64,000 bases of DNA, taken from positions 8,938,001 to 9,002,000 of the forward strand of contig JAULJL010000039.1 in the NCBI GenBank assembly GCA_030761205.1. The letters run 5' to 3'. The stretch's first letter is position 1. Each line of letters opens with the position of its first letter. Positions 44,984-56,347 of this stretch are shown here, piece by piece. Made by a program: the position numbers and the translations under genes. Source of the stretch: Fremontodendron californicum. Lineage: Eukaryota; Streptophyta; Magnoliopsida; Malvales; Malvaceae. The notes below the pieces were generated by a model, which was given only the letters and a program-made list of their open reading frames with translations, made no database searches and was not told the DNA's origin.

Positions 44984-45001
44984 TGGCGACTCCACTTGGA
45001 C
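44984..45001 (+). other. Primer-binding site of element D, tRNA-Arg type
   Basis: TGGCGACTCCACTTGGAC lies three bases after the LTR end. Apart from one or two positions it is complementary to the 3' end of a plant tRNA-Arg ending in ...GGAGTCG plus CCA. This matches the primer choice known for Ogre elements. Confidence 0.7.
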
Positions 45002-46100
45002 ATTTAGAGAGTCAGGCCTAGAATTAGTCGTGTGTTATCAAAGTCTCAGTTTTGTTGGTTTCATTGGTATTTAATTTTAATTCCCATATTTTAAAAAAAA
45101 AAATAAGGAGAATTTTGAAAATAATAAAATGCTCTTAAATATGTCCATATTCATGTGCATACATATTATAATTGTTCTCTGGTTATTTTGGTGCATATAT
45201 TCATTTATTGAATAATTGATGATTTATGTTGTTTAATCTTGTTGGGGCATTTAGAATAAGGGATGTAGAATAGGTGGTGAAAGGTTTGTTATTTCTCCTC
45301 ACACACTACACGTGCATTTGCATATCATGAGCCCTACACCCGAGTTCCGTCCTTTTAGGTGGGAGCAAAGTAACTAAGCATTCGTGATTAAAAATCCGCA
45401 TGGGCTAGTGAAACACTTCCGGAGTACTAAATTACCTAAGCCTTCGTGATTAACAATCTGCATGGGCTAGGGAAATAGACTCTAATGAATTGAACCCGCT
45501 TTTATCGAGGTGCCTTACTAGCCTTCACCGGCCACAGTGAGGAACAATTCGGGGCTTTTGGAACTAATTCACCTTCATATAGTAAACCTAGGCGAAGCCA
45601 TGCCAGATTTCCAATTAGATATCCCAAAGTTAAGAACACATAGAGGAATATTTCCAATCCTTTTACCTTCTATTCTACTTTCCGAATTAGTTTATTTTTG
45701 AAAATCGGGCAATGATGAACGTACATCACAATGCCCGTAATATGTGTTGGTGTTTCGTCCCAGGGGTGTTATAATGCCAAAATTTTGTTGGCATCCTCAG
45801 GGATAATTATTGTTTTGAATTATATATATATATATATTTTTTGTATTATTCGAATTTATTCCCGTTACTAATTCATTTTCTTTTTGTTGTTGTTGGTTTT
45901 TTTTTTTTTTGTCATCATTTTTGCACATGGAAGGTTATTGGTCTCGGGATAATATTCAACCAAAAGGGCTTCCATGGAAGTTCAGAATGTCTCAGTGGTC
46001 GAGAAGCATTTAGAGGTTAGGAAACATTTCGAGAAAGGTCAGCAGGATAATGGGATTGTTTGAAAACTGGATATGTGTCAGTATTGCTAGCTAAGGCTAG
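45002..46100 (+). other. 5' leader of element D
   Basis: About 1.1 kb without a gene. 45,241-45,620 resembles element A's leader (1,201-1,600). It holds two copies of a short block, 'ctaagc(a/c)ttcgtgattaa' plus 'gcatgggctag', at about 45,374 and 45,430. A TATATATATATA run lies near 45,820. Confidence 0.6.
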
Positions 46101-46109
46101 CTGAGGTTG

Positions 46110-47642
46110 ATCTTATTATAAGGCAAAATGATCTCCGGGAATTGATGGATATATGGAATCAATGGAATATATCAGAAAAAGAAGCCTTTACTCAGACTTA
46201 TAGGGACATAGCACTGTTAGTTCAAGTTAAGGTCAGTAATGAAGTAATTCGGGCTGTGGTGCAATTTTTGAATCCCGCCGGTGTTTTACTTTCAACCGAG
46301 AGGATATGACTCCAACCATAGAGGAATATTCAACCTTGCTGCATATTGAGAACGTTATTCCCGACCGTATTTATTTGAAAGATACAAAGACACCGGGTTT
46401 CAAGAAAAAAGTGTCTAAGATTCTGGGAGTGGAAAGAAATTGGGTCGAAAATCATGTTGTTCGAAAAGGGGTAAGCTACTGTATATCAAGGGATATTTCA
46501 CGGACCTTAATCCACAACTATTCAAGTAAGGAGACAGTTAGGAATATTTTTGCTTTGGCTATCTATGGTTTAGTTATCTTCCCAAAGATATTAGGGTATG
46601 TGGATGTGGCGGTATTTGATATTTTTGAGAGGCTTGAGCAGAGAATAAACCCAGCCCCGACAATTATAGCAAAAACAATTTGATCTATAAATTTCTGTAG
46701 AGGGGAAGGAAAAGGGCGTTTTATAGGTTGTATACAGCTTCTTTAAATATGGGTTCGGAGCCGTTTTTGTAAACAGTAGAATTTCCCTTTTCGCTCGTAT
46801 TGGAAGTCTTTTGCACCAATTGGTGAATTTCTTAAGAGGGATTGGCTTGAAAATAGGACTAAGGAACAATGGATCAACATATTCCGGAATATCAGGGCAG
46901 AGATGGTAATTTGGAGGGCTCCATGGATAGCTCCTATGCCGACGTTGTACAAGTGCGGAGATAAAGCTTCTGTTCCATTACTGGGAGTATGGGGAGGAGT
47001 GAGCTATGCACCACTACTGGTACTAAGACAATCAAAATCCCGTCAGTTTACTCCTACGACCCATGACCTTAGTGATTTGGAATTTGTTTATGGAGAAGAT
47101 GGATACTCAGGAAAGGTACGTGAGATTGTAGTAGCATGGAAGGAAACTCATCGGGTGGAGGTAGCTAGATATGCCGACATCGTCACACCTGATTACCTGG
47201 TCTGGAGGGAATTGAGGGTTAATGTAGGTTGTTGACATCAGATGGAAAAGAAGTCCAGTTCATCTGTCCACCACCTAAGGAAGCGTCATCAAAGTTAGAA
47301 ATTGCAAGGGCAGAAGTCGAAAAAGAAAAGGCCCAAATGAAAAATAAATCAGCTCGAGAAAGAGAAAAGGAAAAGATCAAGAGAGAAAGGGATACTGCTA
47401 AGAGCGATCTTCAGGAATTACACTTGGAGAACAAGAGGTACTGCTTCGAGCTCAGATTTGAGGGGACCTTCAAGACTTCCGGGGAATGGGAGCAAGAGGT
47501 CAAAAACCTCAAGAAAGAGAATAACTATTGGATAGAGAGAGCAAAGCATGAGGAAGCCCGAGCTAATCAGCTGGAAAACAAGCTAAGGAAAGCTTACACG
47601 GTGATGCTTCTGCTGACATGTCAAAGGATCGTGAACAAGTAG
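46110..47642 (+). pseudogene. Ogre ORF1 (DUF7745-like plus coiled coil), broken
   Basis: Reads in pieces: LRELMDIWNQWN; then after a frameshift near 46,300 DMTPTIEEYSTLLHI (46,306 on); a TGA at 46,681; GRFIGCIQLL; then WRAPWIAPMPTLYKCG and VPLLGVWGGVSYAPLLVLRQ (46,903-47,235), LEFVYGEDGYSGKVREIV. These words match the plant DUF7745-type protein encoded upstream of gag in Ogre elements. The last part, 47,229-47,642, is highly charged and likely coiled coil (KEKAQMKNKSAREREKEKI). The function of ORF1 in Ogre elements is not known. At least three stops or frameshifts break this copy. Confidence 0.75.
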
Positions 47643-47859
47643 GGGTCAGACTGAAGAGCAAGGCAATCAAAAGAGGATAGTAAAAAAAAGTCCAAGATCC
47701 GAGGGAGTTACTATAGGACCGGTGTTTTGTAATAGCATTTTTGAATTAGGATAGACAAATTATCAGACTATCTTAAGAAGTGATCTTTTATCTTTGATGT
47801 ATATAGTTCTAGGAAATCAATGAAAGACCATTTGGTTGGAATTATCCCGGGGCCAATAC

Positions 47860-48095
47860 TTTTAAATCCATTCAACATTCATTTGTTCTTTCCTTAATAT
47901 ATTTTGTTTGTTCATTCATTCATTCATATTTATAGTCATTCATACATTTATACTGTAAGATTATTCATGCATTTAGCCATTTATTTATTTGTCCATTAAT
48001 TTATTTTTTATAATTATTCATTCATATTCATACACTTAGTCATTTACTTATTTGTTCATTCATTAACATTTAGTTATTCATTCATTCATTTGTTA
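47860..48095 (+). repeat. TTCATTCATT-rich region between ORF1 and gag
   Basis: About 235 bases made of TTCATTCA and ATTTATTTG words in loose repetition. It separates ORF1 from gag in element D. No gene. 47,643-47,859 is also non-coding. Confidence 0.7.
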
Positions 48096-48179
48096 TAAAA
48101 TAAAAAAAAATGTGTCAATAAATTCTAATTCATGGGTTTCAAAACTAAAGGTACAATTGGTCGCACTCAGAAAGAATCG

Positions 48180-48571
48180 CATTTTCGACACCGTTACAAT
48201 ACTCGATCTCAAGCTAGAGCTATGGAGAACGACCAGGTTGCTAGAATTGAAAGGATGGAAAGAACTCATAAAGAACTACAGGAATAGTTGGCTAAGGCTC
48301 AGGAGAAGTCACGAGAACAGATGACTAAACTCATGGAGATGATGAGTGCCATGATGAGGCAGAAATGGCCAGGGGAAATTCAGTTACAGGAATGGGGGCA
48401 GTAAACCAGGAAGGCTGACCTGAGGTAGTAAATCAGAATGGCTAGACATCCCAGCATGTGGGAAATGAACTTCCAACTGGGGCAACATCCTATGTTTACA
48501 TCTAACCAGTGGCTGAGGTACAGAATTTTGGTCCTAAAAAAGGTAAAATTGGGGTTGATCCAATTGATGTG
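48180..48571 (+). pseudogene. Start of Ogre-type gag, element D
   Basis: One frame reads HRYNTRSQARAMEND, then VARIERMERTHKELQE, a stop, then LAKAQEKSREQMTKLMEMMSAMMRQ. The basic TRS motif followed by a heptad-rich helix with MEMMSAMM is typical of the gag N-terminus in Ogre/Tat elements. Stops occur at about 48,285 and 48,402. The gene is cut at 48,571 by LTR F before any gag core or zinc knuckle appears. Confidence 0.6.
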
Positions 48572-51261
48572 TGTCGATACGTGATCCCGTCGCGAGGACC
48601 CGTTCGAGTGAGGGGGAAACAGAAGAAGAGGAAAAGATGACTTAATTCCTCTAGATTGAAATAAAAGGTATGAAAACGGCCTCGTAAAAAGACATGGAGT
48701 CACCACCAATCCTTTTTAGCTAGGTGTGATCGGCCACCTATTAAAACAGGTTTTGTGAAACATTTTAAAATTAATTAAAACATTTTTAAAACCAATTTCA
48801 AGTCTGCGTTTTAAACCAGAGAAATCAAAGAAGCGGGTTCGAAACTCGGTTACGTGTAGGGAAGGATTAGCACCCCCACAACGCCCGTATAAAAACGGTA
48901 CCTTATTAATCATGTGTTATCTCGAGTCTCGATAAAAAAATCAATTTTTAATTTAGTATTTCAAGTTAATTCCCAATTTAAAGAAAAATAATTCCATATT
49001 TTTAATTGAAAGTGGTCCGGAATTTATTATTACAAAATTTTTCTATATTCCCCAACAAACATGGCAAAATATAGAAATTTTTATTAATATGGAAAATTTT
49101 CCGAATCATTCTCGTTTTAAAGAAGATATTCCATTATTAATGATAATTGATGATATCCTCCTCAGTAAACCCAGTAGAGAACTCATGAATTATTTTAACT
49201 CGAGAATATCTTTATTTTATTGAAAATCATTATATTTTTCAAAACATTTAAGAAAATGAATATGAACATGTGTGAAATAAATAAAATGACATAGCAAAGT
49301 CTAGATAATATAATGCAACCTAAATGATATGATATAATTTAAATGGCATAGTCTATTCTAGATGAAATGAAAAATCCTAGGTATCATAGTATATTCTAAC
49401 TGAAGTGAAATATCCTAAATGAAATAATATATTATATATGAAATGAAATGACCTAGGTAACATGATATATTCTAAATGAAATAAAATGATTTAAATGACA
49501 TGGCAATTTTAAATGACAGGGCAATTTTAAATGATATGGCATATTTTAAATGACATGGCATATTCTAAACAATATAACCTAAATGACATGGAATATGATC
49601 TAAGTAACATGAAATGACATGAAACATAATATAATGCTATCATGGAATATGAATGAAAATAAAATAATGAATGCATGAACATAGTATATGCTAAATTATG
49701 TGACAACAATAAATAACTACAATAAAAAGCATAAGATAGCATGAAATATTCAAAACCATATGGCAAACAATATAACATCATAAAAATGTAAATTAAAATA
49801 ATAATAATACCATAGAAAAATATCATAGCAAAAATCACATATTAAATAAAGTGCATGAACATGGAAAATGCAATGCATAAAAATGTATTTTTTCCTTTAA
49901 ATAAGCAAATCCGTATATCTAAAAAGATATCCGGCTACCTTAGGAAAATATATCAAATTAAATTTTCTAAAATCAAAATACTTTGTGATTTGTTTGAAAA
50001 CAATTTAAGAGACTTGAATAAATATTAAAACCTTAGCCAAAACCTTTGAAAATGGCTCTAATTTCCTAAGTTTAAAATCTCGGACTTGACCACCCTTAAT
50101 CCGAGATTTGTAAAATCATTTTTAAAGTTTAAAAATACTTAGAAACTATCCTAAAATAGTAGCTAATGCTTCTAACCAACCCCCCTCTAAATGCCTTAGC
50201 CAAATTCAACAGTTGTTTTTCTTTTGAATTCAAATCTGCCTCTACTGTCCGGTTTTGACACACGATTTTTCAGCCTATTTTTAAAAATTCAAAAAAATCT
50301 AAAAATTTATTGGAGACTCATAACATGTAAAACTACACGAGAAACAAGTGACTTAATTTTCTGATTAAACATGGCTGCCTAGAAAAATCGTGAAAGTACG
50401 AGTACTGGATGAAAAACTGTTTTGCCAAAACACATTTTTTTGCCTTTGATAAAATCATTTAAAAATCAAAGTAAAAATGTTGGAGACTCTCATAAAGACC
50501 TACAAACAGTAGCTAAAACATTTAAAAACCTTGGACAAGAATTGGCTAAGTAAAAAAAATCACAAAGGTAGAGTAATCAATTTGATAACCCTTTAATTTT
50601 CCACAAGTATGCTCAAGTGAGCATGACTTTGAGCCATTGATTGGCCTAAGTCATATATAATGTGGCATGACATGAAATGCATGAAAATACAGCAAAGTGA
50701 ATGCATGAAATGCATGGTTTAAAGCCTAAGTGATATGGAAAATGCATGGCATAAATAACCTAAATGCCTAGCATGAGTTTGCATGGCAACAAATGCTATC
50801 CTAACTTAACATACATGAACTAGTGTCTAAATGACATGATATAATGAAAATGACCTAGTGCCTAAATGGCATGGGAAATGACATGGCATATGAAAATTGC
50901 CTAATGTCTAAATGTCATTGAAAAACAACATGGCATATGAAAATAGCCTAATGCTTAAATGACATGTAAAATGACATGGAATAATAAAAATGGCCTAAAG
51001 CTAATGACATGTAAAGTGACATAGAATGATAAAATGACCTAAACTTAAATGACATGGAATAATAAAAATGGCCTAACGCTAATGACATGTGAAATGACAT
51101 GGCATATGAAAATGGCCTAATGTCTAAATGTCATGAAAAAATAACATGTCATATGAACATGGTCTAAAGCTAAATGACAATACACATGGTCGAATGGCCT
51201 AGGAACCAAAGTGTTGTGAGAAATGTCATGTAAAATGACCTAACTAAATGCTATGGAAGAT
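48572..51261 (-). mobile_element. Element F 3' LTR, left part
   Basis: The left end TGTCGATACGTGATCCCGTC (LTR end in inverse) differs from the other LTRs here, but from about 48,625 the sequence matches them: 'gaggaaaagatgacttaattcctct', 'taggtgtgatcggccacc', and the conserved GTACC block at 48,850-48,902. The LTR is interrupted at 51,261 by the solo LTR G and resumes at 56,353. ATGTG (48,567-48,571) would be the left target duplication in element D. Confidence 0.8.
51257..51261. repeat. Target-site duplication, left copy (AAGAT), solo LTR G
   Basis: Matches AAGAT at 56,348-56,352. Removing the insertion and one copy restores a continuous LTR F sequence (ctatgg-aagat-gatatg). Confidence 0.9.
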
Positions 51262-54200
51262 TGTAGACACCTAATTTTGTCCGGACCACTAAAACAGGTA
51301 TGTTTTCTTCATAAATTGAGGTTTCAAAATGTAAAACGACTTTTTTCATCCTGCAGATGGTACTCCGAGACTTAGTTTAAGAGGGCGAGCATAAAAAGTC
51401 AAACTCAAAAAAAAGTCAACCCCGAAAAAGTCAACCTCGGAAATTCAACTACTGAAAAAGTCAACCAACTTTCAAAATCAAGATTTGAAGTTCAATTGAA
51501 AAATGGTGAAAGAATTTTGATAATCCGAGGTCTACTTCGAAAGATATGGAGTTCGAAAGTTGGGATTTAGGAGGTTTAGTAGAAAGGAAACCCTAATTCG
51601 AGAAATTTGGGGAAAAGTGCTTAAACGATCAAATTGGTCAAAATTGAAGGTTTCAAATGAAAGATAAGCACTGACTACGGGTAATGGAGAAGCCACTTGA
51701 AAGAAAAATTGAAAGAAAAGTCAATCCGGGAGAAAACCGAGAATTAGGGTTTTTGGTGGATTTCGGTGAAACCGAGAAGAGTCACAGAAATGGCCCGACT
51801 TGGTAAGGCCAAAGCCCCCAATGGATGAGGAATGATTAAAAAAAGATAACCCAAGGCTCAGCTTGAATAAAATCTGAAAATCGGACTTGTTTTGAGCAAA
51901 ATCGGGTTTCGGAAGCAAAAGGGCAAAATTGGAAAATTTGGGAAAAATAGCAATTGGACTCCGAAAATTCTGAAATTCTGAAAATATCATTCTTAAATCA
52001 TTTGGAAGATACTGGAGGAAAAAAATCTTGATTCGGTGTTCGTTTGCAAAATGGCCAAATCCCGGGCTTCTTATGCAGTAATTCAAAAAGGAAAATCCCG
52101 AAAAAATAACAAATGAACTCCAAATCTTCTGAAATTTAGCAAATATCATTTTTAAATTATTTGGAAGAGATTGGCAAAATAAAATCTTGATTCGGAGTTC
52201 GTTTTCAAAATGGCCAAATCCTGGCCTCTTGTGCAATAATTCAGGAAGATAAATCCCGGAAAAATACCAAATGGACTCCAAAATTTCTGAAATTTTGCAA
52301 ATCTCATTTTTAAATTATTTGAAATAGATTGGCAAAATAAAATCTTTATTTGGAGTTCGTTTGCAAAATGGCCAAAACCCGAGCTCCTATGCAGTAATTC
52401 AAGCCGATAAATCCCGAAAAAAAAAACCAAATGAGCTCCAAAAGTTATGAAAACTTCCAGATCACACTTTTAAATTATTTGGAAGAGATTGGTGAAGAAA
52501 AATCTTGATTTGGAGCTCGTTTAAAAAATGGTAAAATGTGGGGGAATAAAAAGGCATTTTTGGAAGAAAAAATCCAAATAAATAGCAAACGGACTCGAAA
52601 AATTTTGAAAACTTCCAGAATTAAATATTTTATTATTTTGAAAGTATTAAAAAAAGAAAAATTGAATTTGGAGTTCGTTTGATATTTATTTGCATCCGGG
52701 GGGCAAAACGGTCATTTCACCCAAGCAACCGAAAAGGGCTTCTTTGGGCCTTTCAAAAAATCAGACTTGGGCTGGAAAAGAGAAGTGCTGGCTTGAAAAG
52801 GCCCAAAGAAAGGAGGAAGCGTCTGTTTTTTCAATCAAATGGCCAAGAATTAAGAGTTAGTTAGAGATTCTCTTTGATCAAGCCATGGTGATTAAGCCAC
52901 ATAGGCCAAGAGAGATGTCAACATTATTCTTGAACAGCTGTAATTTGGGACAGCTGATATGCTAATCTAAGGGTGATAATTTCATGATTTTTTGGCCTTG
53001 AATTATTAGACATTTGATGGAAAATTGGTTACAAAAAAATGAGAACATCCTTGAGGATTTAGAGGAGCATTCGGCCAACACTTTGGAGGAGGTTCAGAAT
53101 TTCATTTTTACACTTTATTTTTGATGAGTTCTCTTGGTTTTTCTCTCTTTGGTTGAAGGCAAAAAGAAAAAGTTTAGAAAAGAAAGGAAAGGAAAGTTTG
53201 AAGAGATAAAGCTTGAAATATAGCTTCTTGAGGTTGCTCTTGAGCACCAACTCTTGCACTTTCTTGATTTTCCATTCTTATTTTTGCTATTTTGATTACT
53301 ATTTGGTGAGTTTCCTTTTTAAATAAATGTTTTTTTTATTGTTCTTCTTAAGTTCTTTCTTCATCTTTTTCTTAAATATATTTTTTACAATTTTTTTTAC
53401 AATATTCTCACCATGGCCGAATAGCCTATAGTTTTTATTAATGTTGCTGTTTTGGTTTATTTTATCATGTTGCTTATGTTATTTTCTTTGATCTTGATGT
53501 TTTAAATGTTATTTTACTTCATATACTTGAGTTATATTTTAATTTGGTTGCTTTGTTTGTTGTCATTTATGATTTAAATATCATGTTCTTGCATTTTTAA
53601 TTTTCTGTTTTCATGATGTTTAAATTTGTTGGTGTTTTAGATTTAGTATATCAAGTGTTTGTGAAAATGCTTGTGTGGTGTTTGCATGATTTGAGTTTTA
53701 TATTTTAGTTGAGCATGTTTTAGATTTAGTATATCAAGTGTTTGTGAAAATGCTTGTGTGGTTTTTGCATGATTTGAGTTTTATATTTTAGTTAAGCATG
53801 TTAGTATATCAAGTGTTTGTGAAAATGCCATGCTTGTTGGAGCTTGAGGCCATTCGGCTACTTCATGTGTTTTGCATTGTATGTTGCATTTTTGCCATGT
53901 TAGTTGTTAGGTTCTTGCATTTGCATGACACTTGATTTAGTTTTGCATGCTAGTATACCAAGTGTTTGTGGAAATGCCATGTTTGCTAGTTACATAGGTC
54001 ATTCGGCCACTCCTTGAATTTTTGCATTATATGTGCATTCTTGCCATGTTAGTTGATAGGCTAGCATTTGCATGATATTTGGTTGAGTTTTTGGTTTAAG
54101 CATGCTTTGTGTTTGTGAAAATGCCATGCATATTTTAGTTATTAGGTTTGGTTCATTTTGCCATGCATGTTCATGCATTTTAGGTCTAGATTGCATTAAA

Positions 54201-56347
54201 TGCCATGCAAGTTCATTTAGGTCTAGGTCAGTATATTGATGCCATGCATTTTTTCATGGCATTTAGGTTTAAACTCATACATTTCATGCATCATATTTGC
54301 TGTAATTTTTCATGCATTTCATGTTCATGCCACTTGAATAATGACTTGAGCCAATTAATGGTTCAAAGTCCTGCTCTCTTGAGCACACTTGTGGAAAATT
54401 AAAGTTTGTCAAATTGATTATTCTACCTTTGTGATTTTTTTTACTTAGCCAATTTTTATCTAACTTTCAAAAAGTCCTAGCTACTGTTTGTGAGTCATTT
54501 TGTGAGTCTGAAATATTTTTACTTTGATTTTTAGATGATTTTATCAAAGGCAAAAATGTATTTTGGCAAAGCAGTTTTTTTTCACCCAGTACTCGTACTT
54601 TCCCAATTTTTCTGGGCATTCAGCTTTAATCAGAAAATTAAGCTGATTTTTTCCTGTGTAGTTTTACATGTCCTGAGTCTCCAGTATTTTGTTCAGATTT
54701 TTTTGAATTTTTAAAAATAGGGTAAAAAATCGTGGCTTAAAACTGGACAGTGGAGTTAGAATTGAATTTAAAGAAAAATCATTTTTCTCTTTTGGTTAAG
54801 TTACTTAGAGGGGGCTGATTAGGAAGGTTAGCTACTGACTTAGGGTAGTTTCTAAGCCTTTTTAAACTCTAAAAAATGATTTTTTAAGTTTCGGGTTAAG
54901 GGTAGTCAAGTCCGGATTTTTAAACTTAATAAATTAGAGCCATTTTAAAAAATTAGCCCAGTTTTTATTTTTAATTCAAGCTTTTCAAAATTGTTTTCAA
55001 ACAATCACAAAGTATTTTGATTTTAGAATATTTAATTTGACATATTTTCCTAATGTAGCCGGATATCTTTTAAGATTTACGGATTTCCTTAATTAAAGAA
55101 AATTTCATGCATTGCATTTTTAATATTCATGCATCTTATATAATATGTGACTTTTGCTATGATAATTTCTATGATATTGTTATAATTTTGAGTTATGTTA
55201 TATTGTTTATTATATGTCTTGGAATATCTCATGATATCCTATGCTTTTTATTTAATTATTTTTTTGTTGTTATATTATTTAGCATATACTATGTTCATGC
55301 ATTATTATTTTCATTTTTATTTCCATGCATATTATATGATAGTATTATTTTATATTCCATGTCATTTAGATTATATGCCATATTATCCATATTTGCCATG
55401 TCATTTAAATTATGTCATTTCATATAGAATATATCATATGACTTAGATTATTTTATTTCATATAGAATATATTATGTCACCTAGTTCATTTAGAATATGT
55501 CATATAACTTAGGATATTTCATTTCATTTAGAATATGCTAAGGCATTTAAATCATATCATATCATTTAGGATGCATTATATTATTTAGATTTTGCCATGT
55601 CATTTTATTTATGTCATGCATATACATATTCATATCTTTTAAGATGTTTTCAAAAAGATAATGATTTTTCAATAAAAAAAATAAAGATATTCCCGAGTTA
55701 AAATAATTCATGAGTTCTCTACCGGGTTTGCTGGAGGGAATATCATCAATTATCATTAATAAAGGAATATCTTTCTTTCAAAAAAAAAAAAAAAGAGAAT
55801 GATTCATAAAGTTTTCCAAAAATAATAAAAATTTCTATATTTTGCCAGTTTGTTGGGGAATATAGGAAAATTTTGAATTTATAAATTCCGGATCATTTTC
55901 AATTAAAAATGGAATTATTTTTCTTTAAATTGGGAATTAACTTGAAATACTAAATTTAAAACCAACTTTTTACTTAGACTTGAGATAACACACGATTAAT
56001 AAGGTACCGTTTTATACGGGCGTTGTGGGGGTGCTAATCCTTCCCCACACGTAACTGAGTCCCGAACCCATTTCTTTGATTTCTCTGGTTTAAAACGCAG
56101 ACTTGAAATTGGTTTTTAAAATGTTTTAATTAATTTTTAAAATATTTTATAAAACCGATTTTAATTGGTGGCCGATCACACCTAGCTAAAAAAGATTGGT
56201 GGCGACTCCATGTCTTTTTCAAGGTCATTTTCAAAACCTTCATTTTTCTAGAGGAATTAAGTCGACTTTTCCGCGGTTTTTTTTTATGTCACGCTTAACG
56301 AATAATAAAGTCTTGCGATGAGACTCGTTATTTTTTAGGTTGCGACA
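51262..56347 (+). mobile_element. Element G: intact 5.1 kb solo LTR, Ogre-like
   Basis: Begins TGTAGACACCTAATTTTGTC, ends TTTTAGGTTGCGACA, and is flanked by exact AAGAT duplications. There is no primer site or internal region, so it is the product of recombination between two LTRs. At 5,086 bp it is a very long LTR, in the size range known for Ogre elements. The body is A/T-rich with no protein domain. The conserved GGTACC...GTGGGGGTGCTAAT block lies at 56,003-56,054, and a degenerate CATTTCATATAGAATATAT zone at 55,350-55,620. Confidence 0.92.
53690..54120 (+). repeat. Internal direct repeats in solo LTR G
   Basis: The phrase 'tatatcaagtgtttgtgaaaa' (one base trimmed in places) followed by 'tgcttgtgtgg' recurs near 53,648, 53,727, 53,805 and, more diverged, 53,953 and 54,108. 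The spacing is about 80-150 bases. Element D's LTR has a single diverged copy near 42,330, so the repeats amplified within G. Confidence 0.7.

Larger units (their letters stand above)
40089..48571 (+). mobile_element. Element D: Ogre-like element, 5' LTR to start of gag
   Basis: Complete 5' LTR (40,089-44,980), tRNA-Arg primer site, 5' leader, ORF1, spacer, and the first part of gag, cut at 48,571 by the LTR of element F. The extra ORF1 between leader and gag, the very long LTR and the tRNA-Arg primer together place it in the Ogre group of the Tat branch. Pol and the 3' LTR, if they exist, lie outside the window. ACACC (40,084-40,088) would be its left target duplication. Confidence 0.85.
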
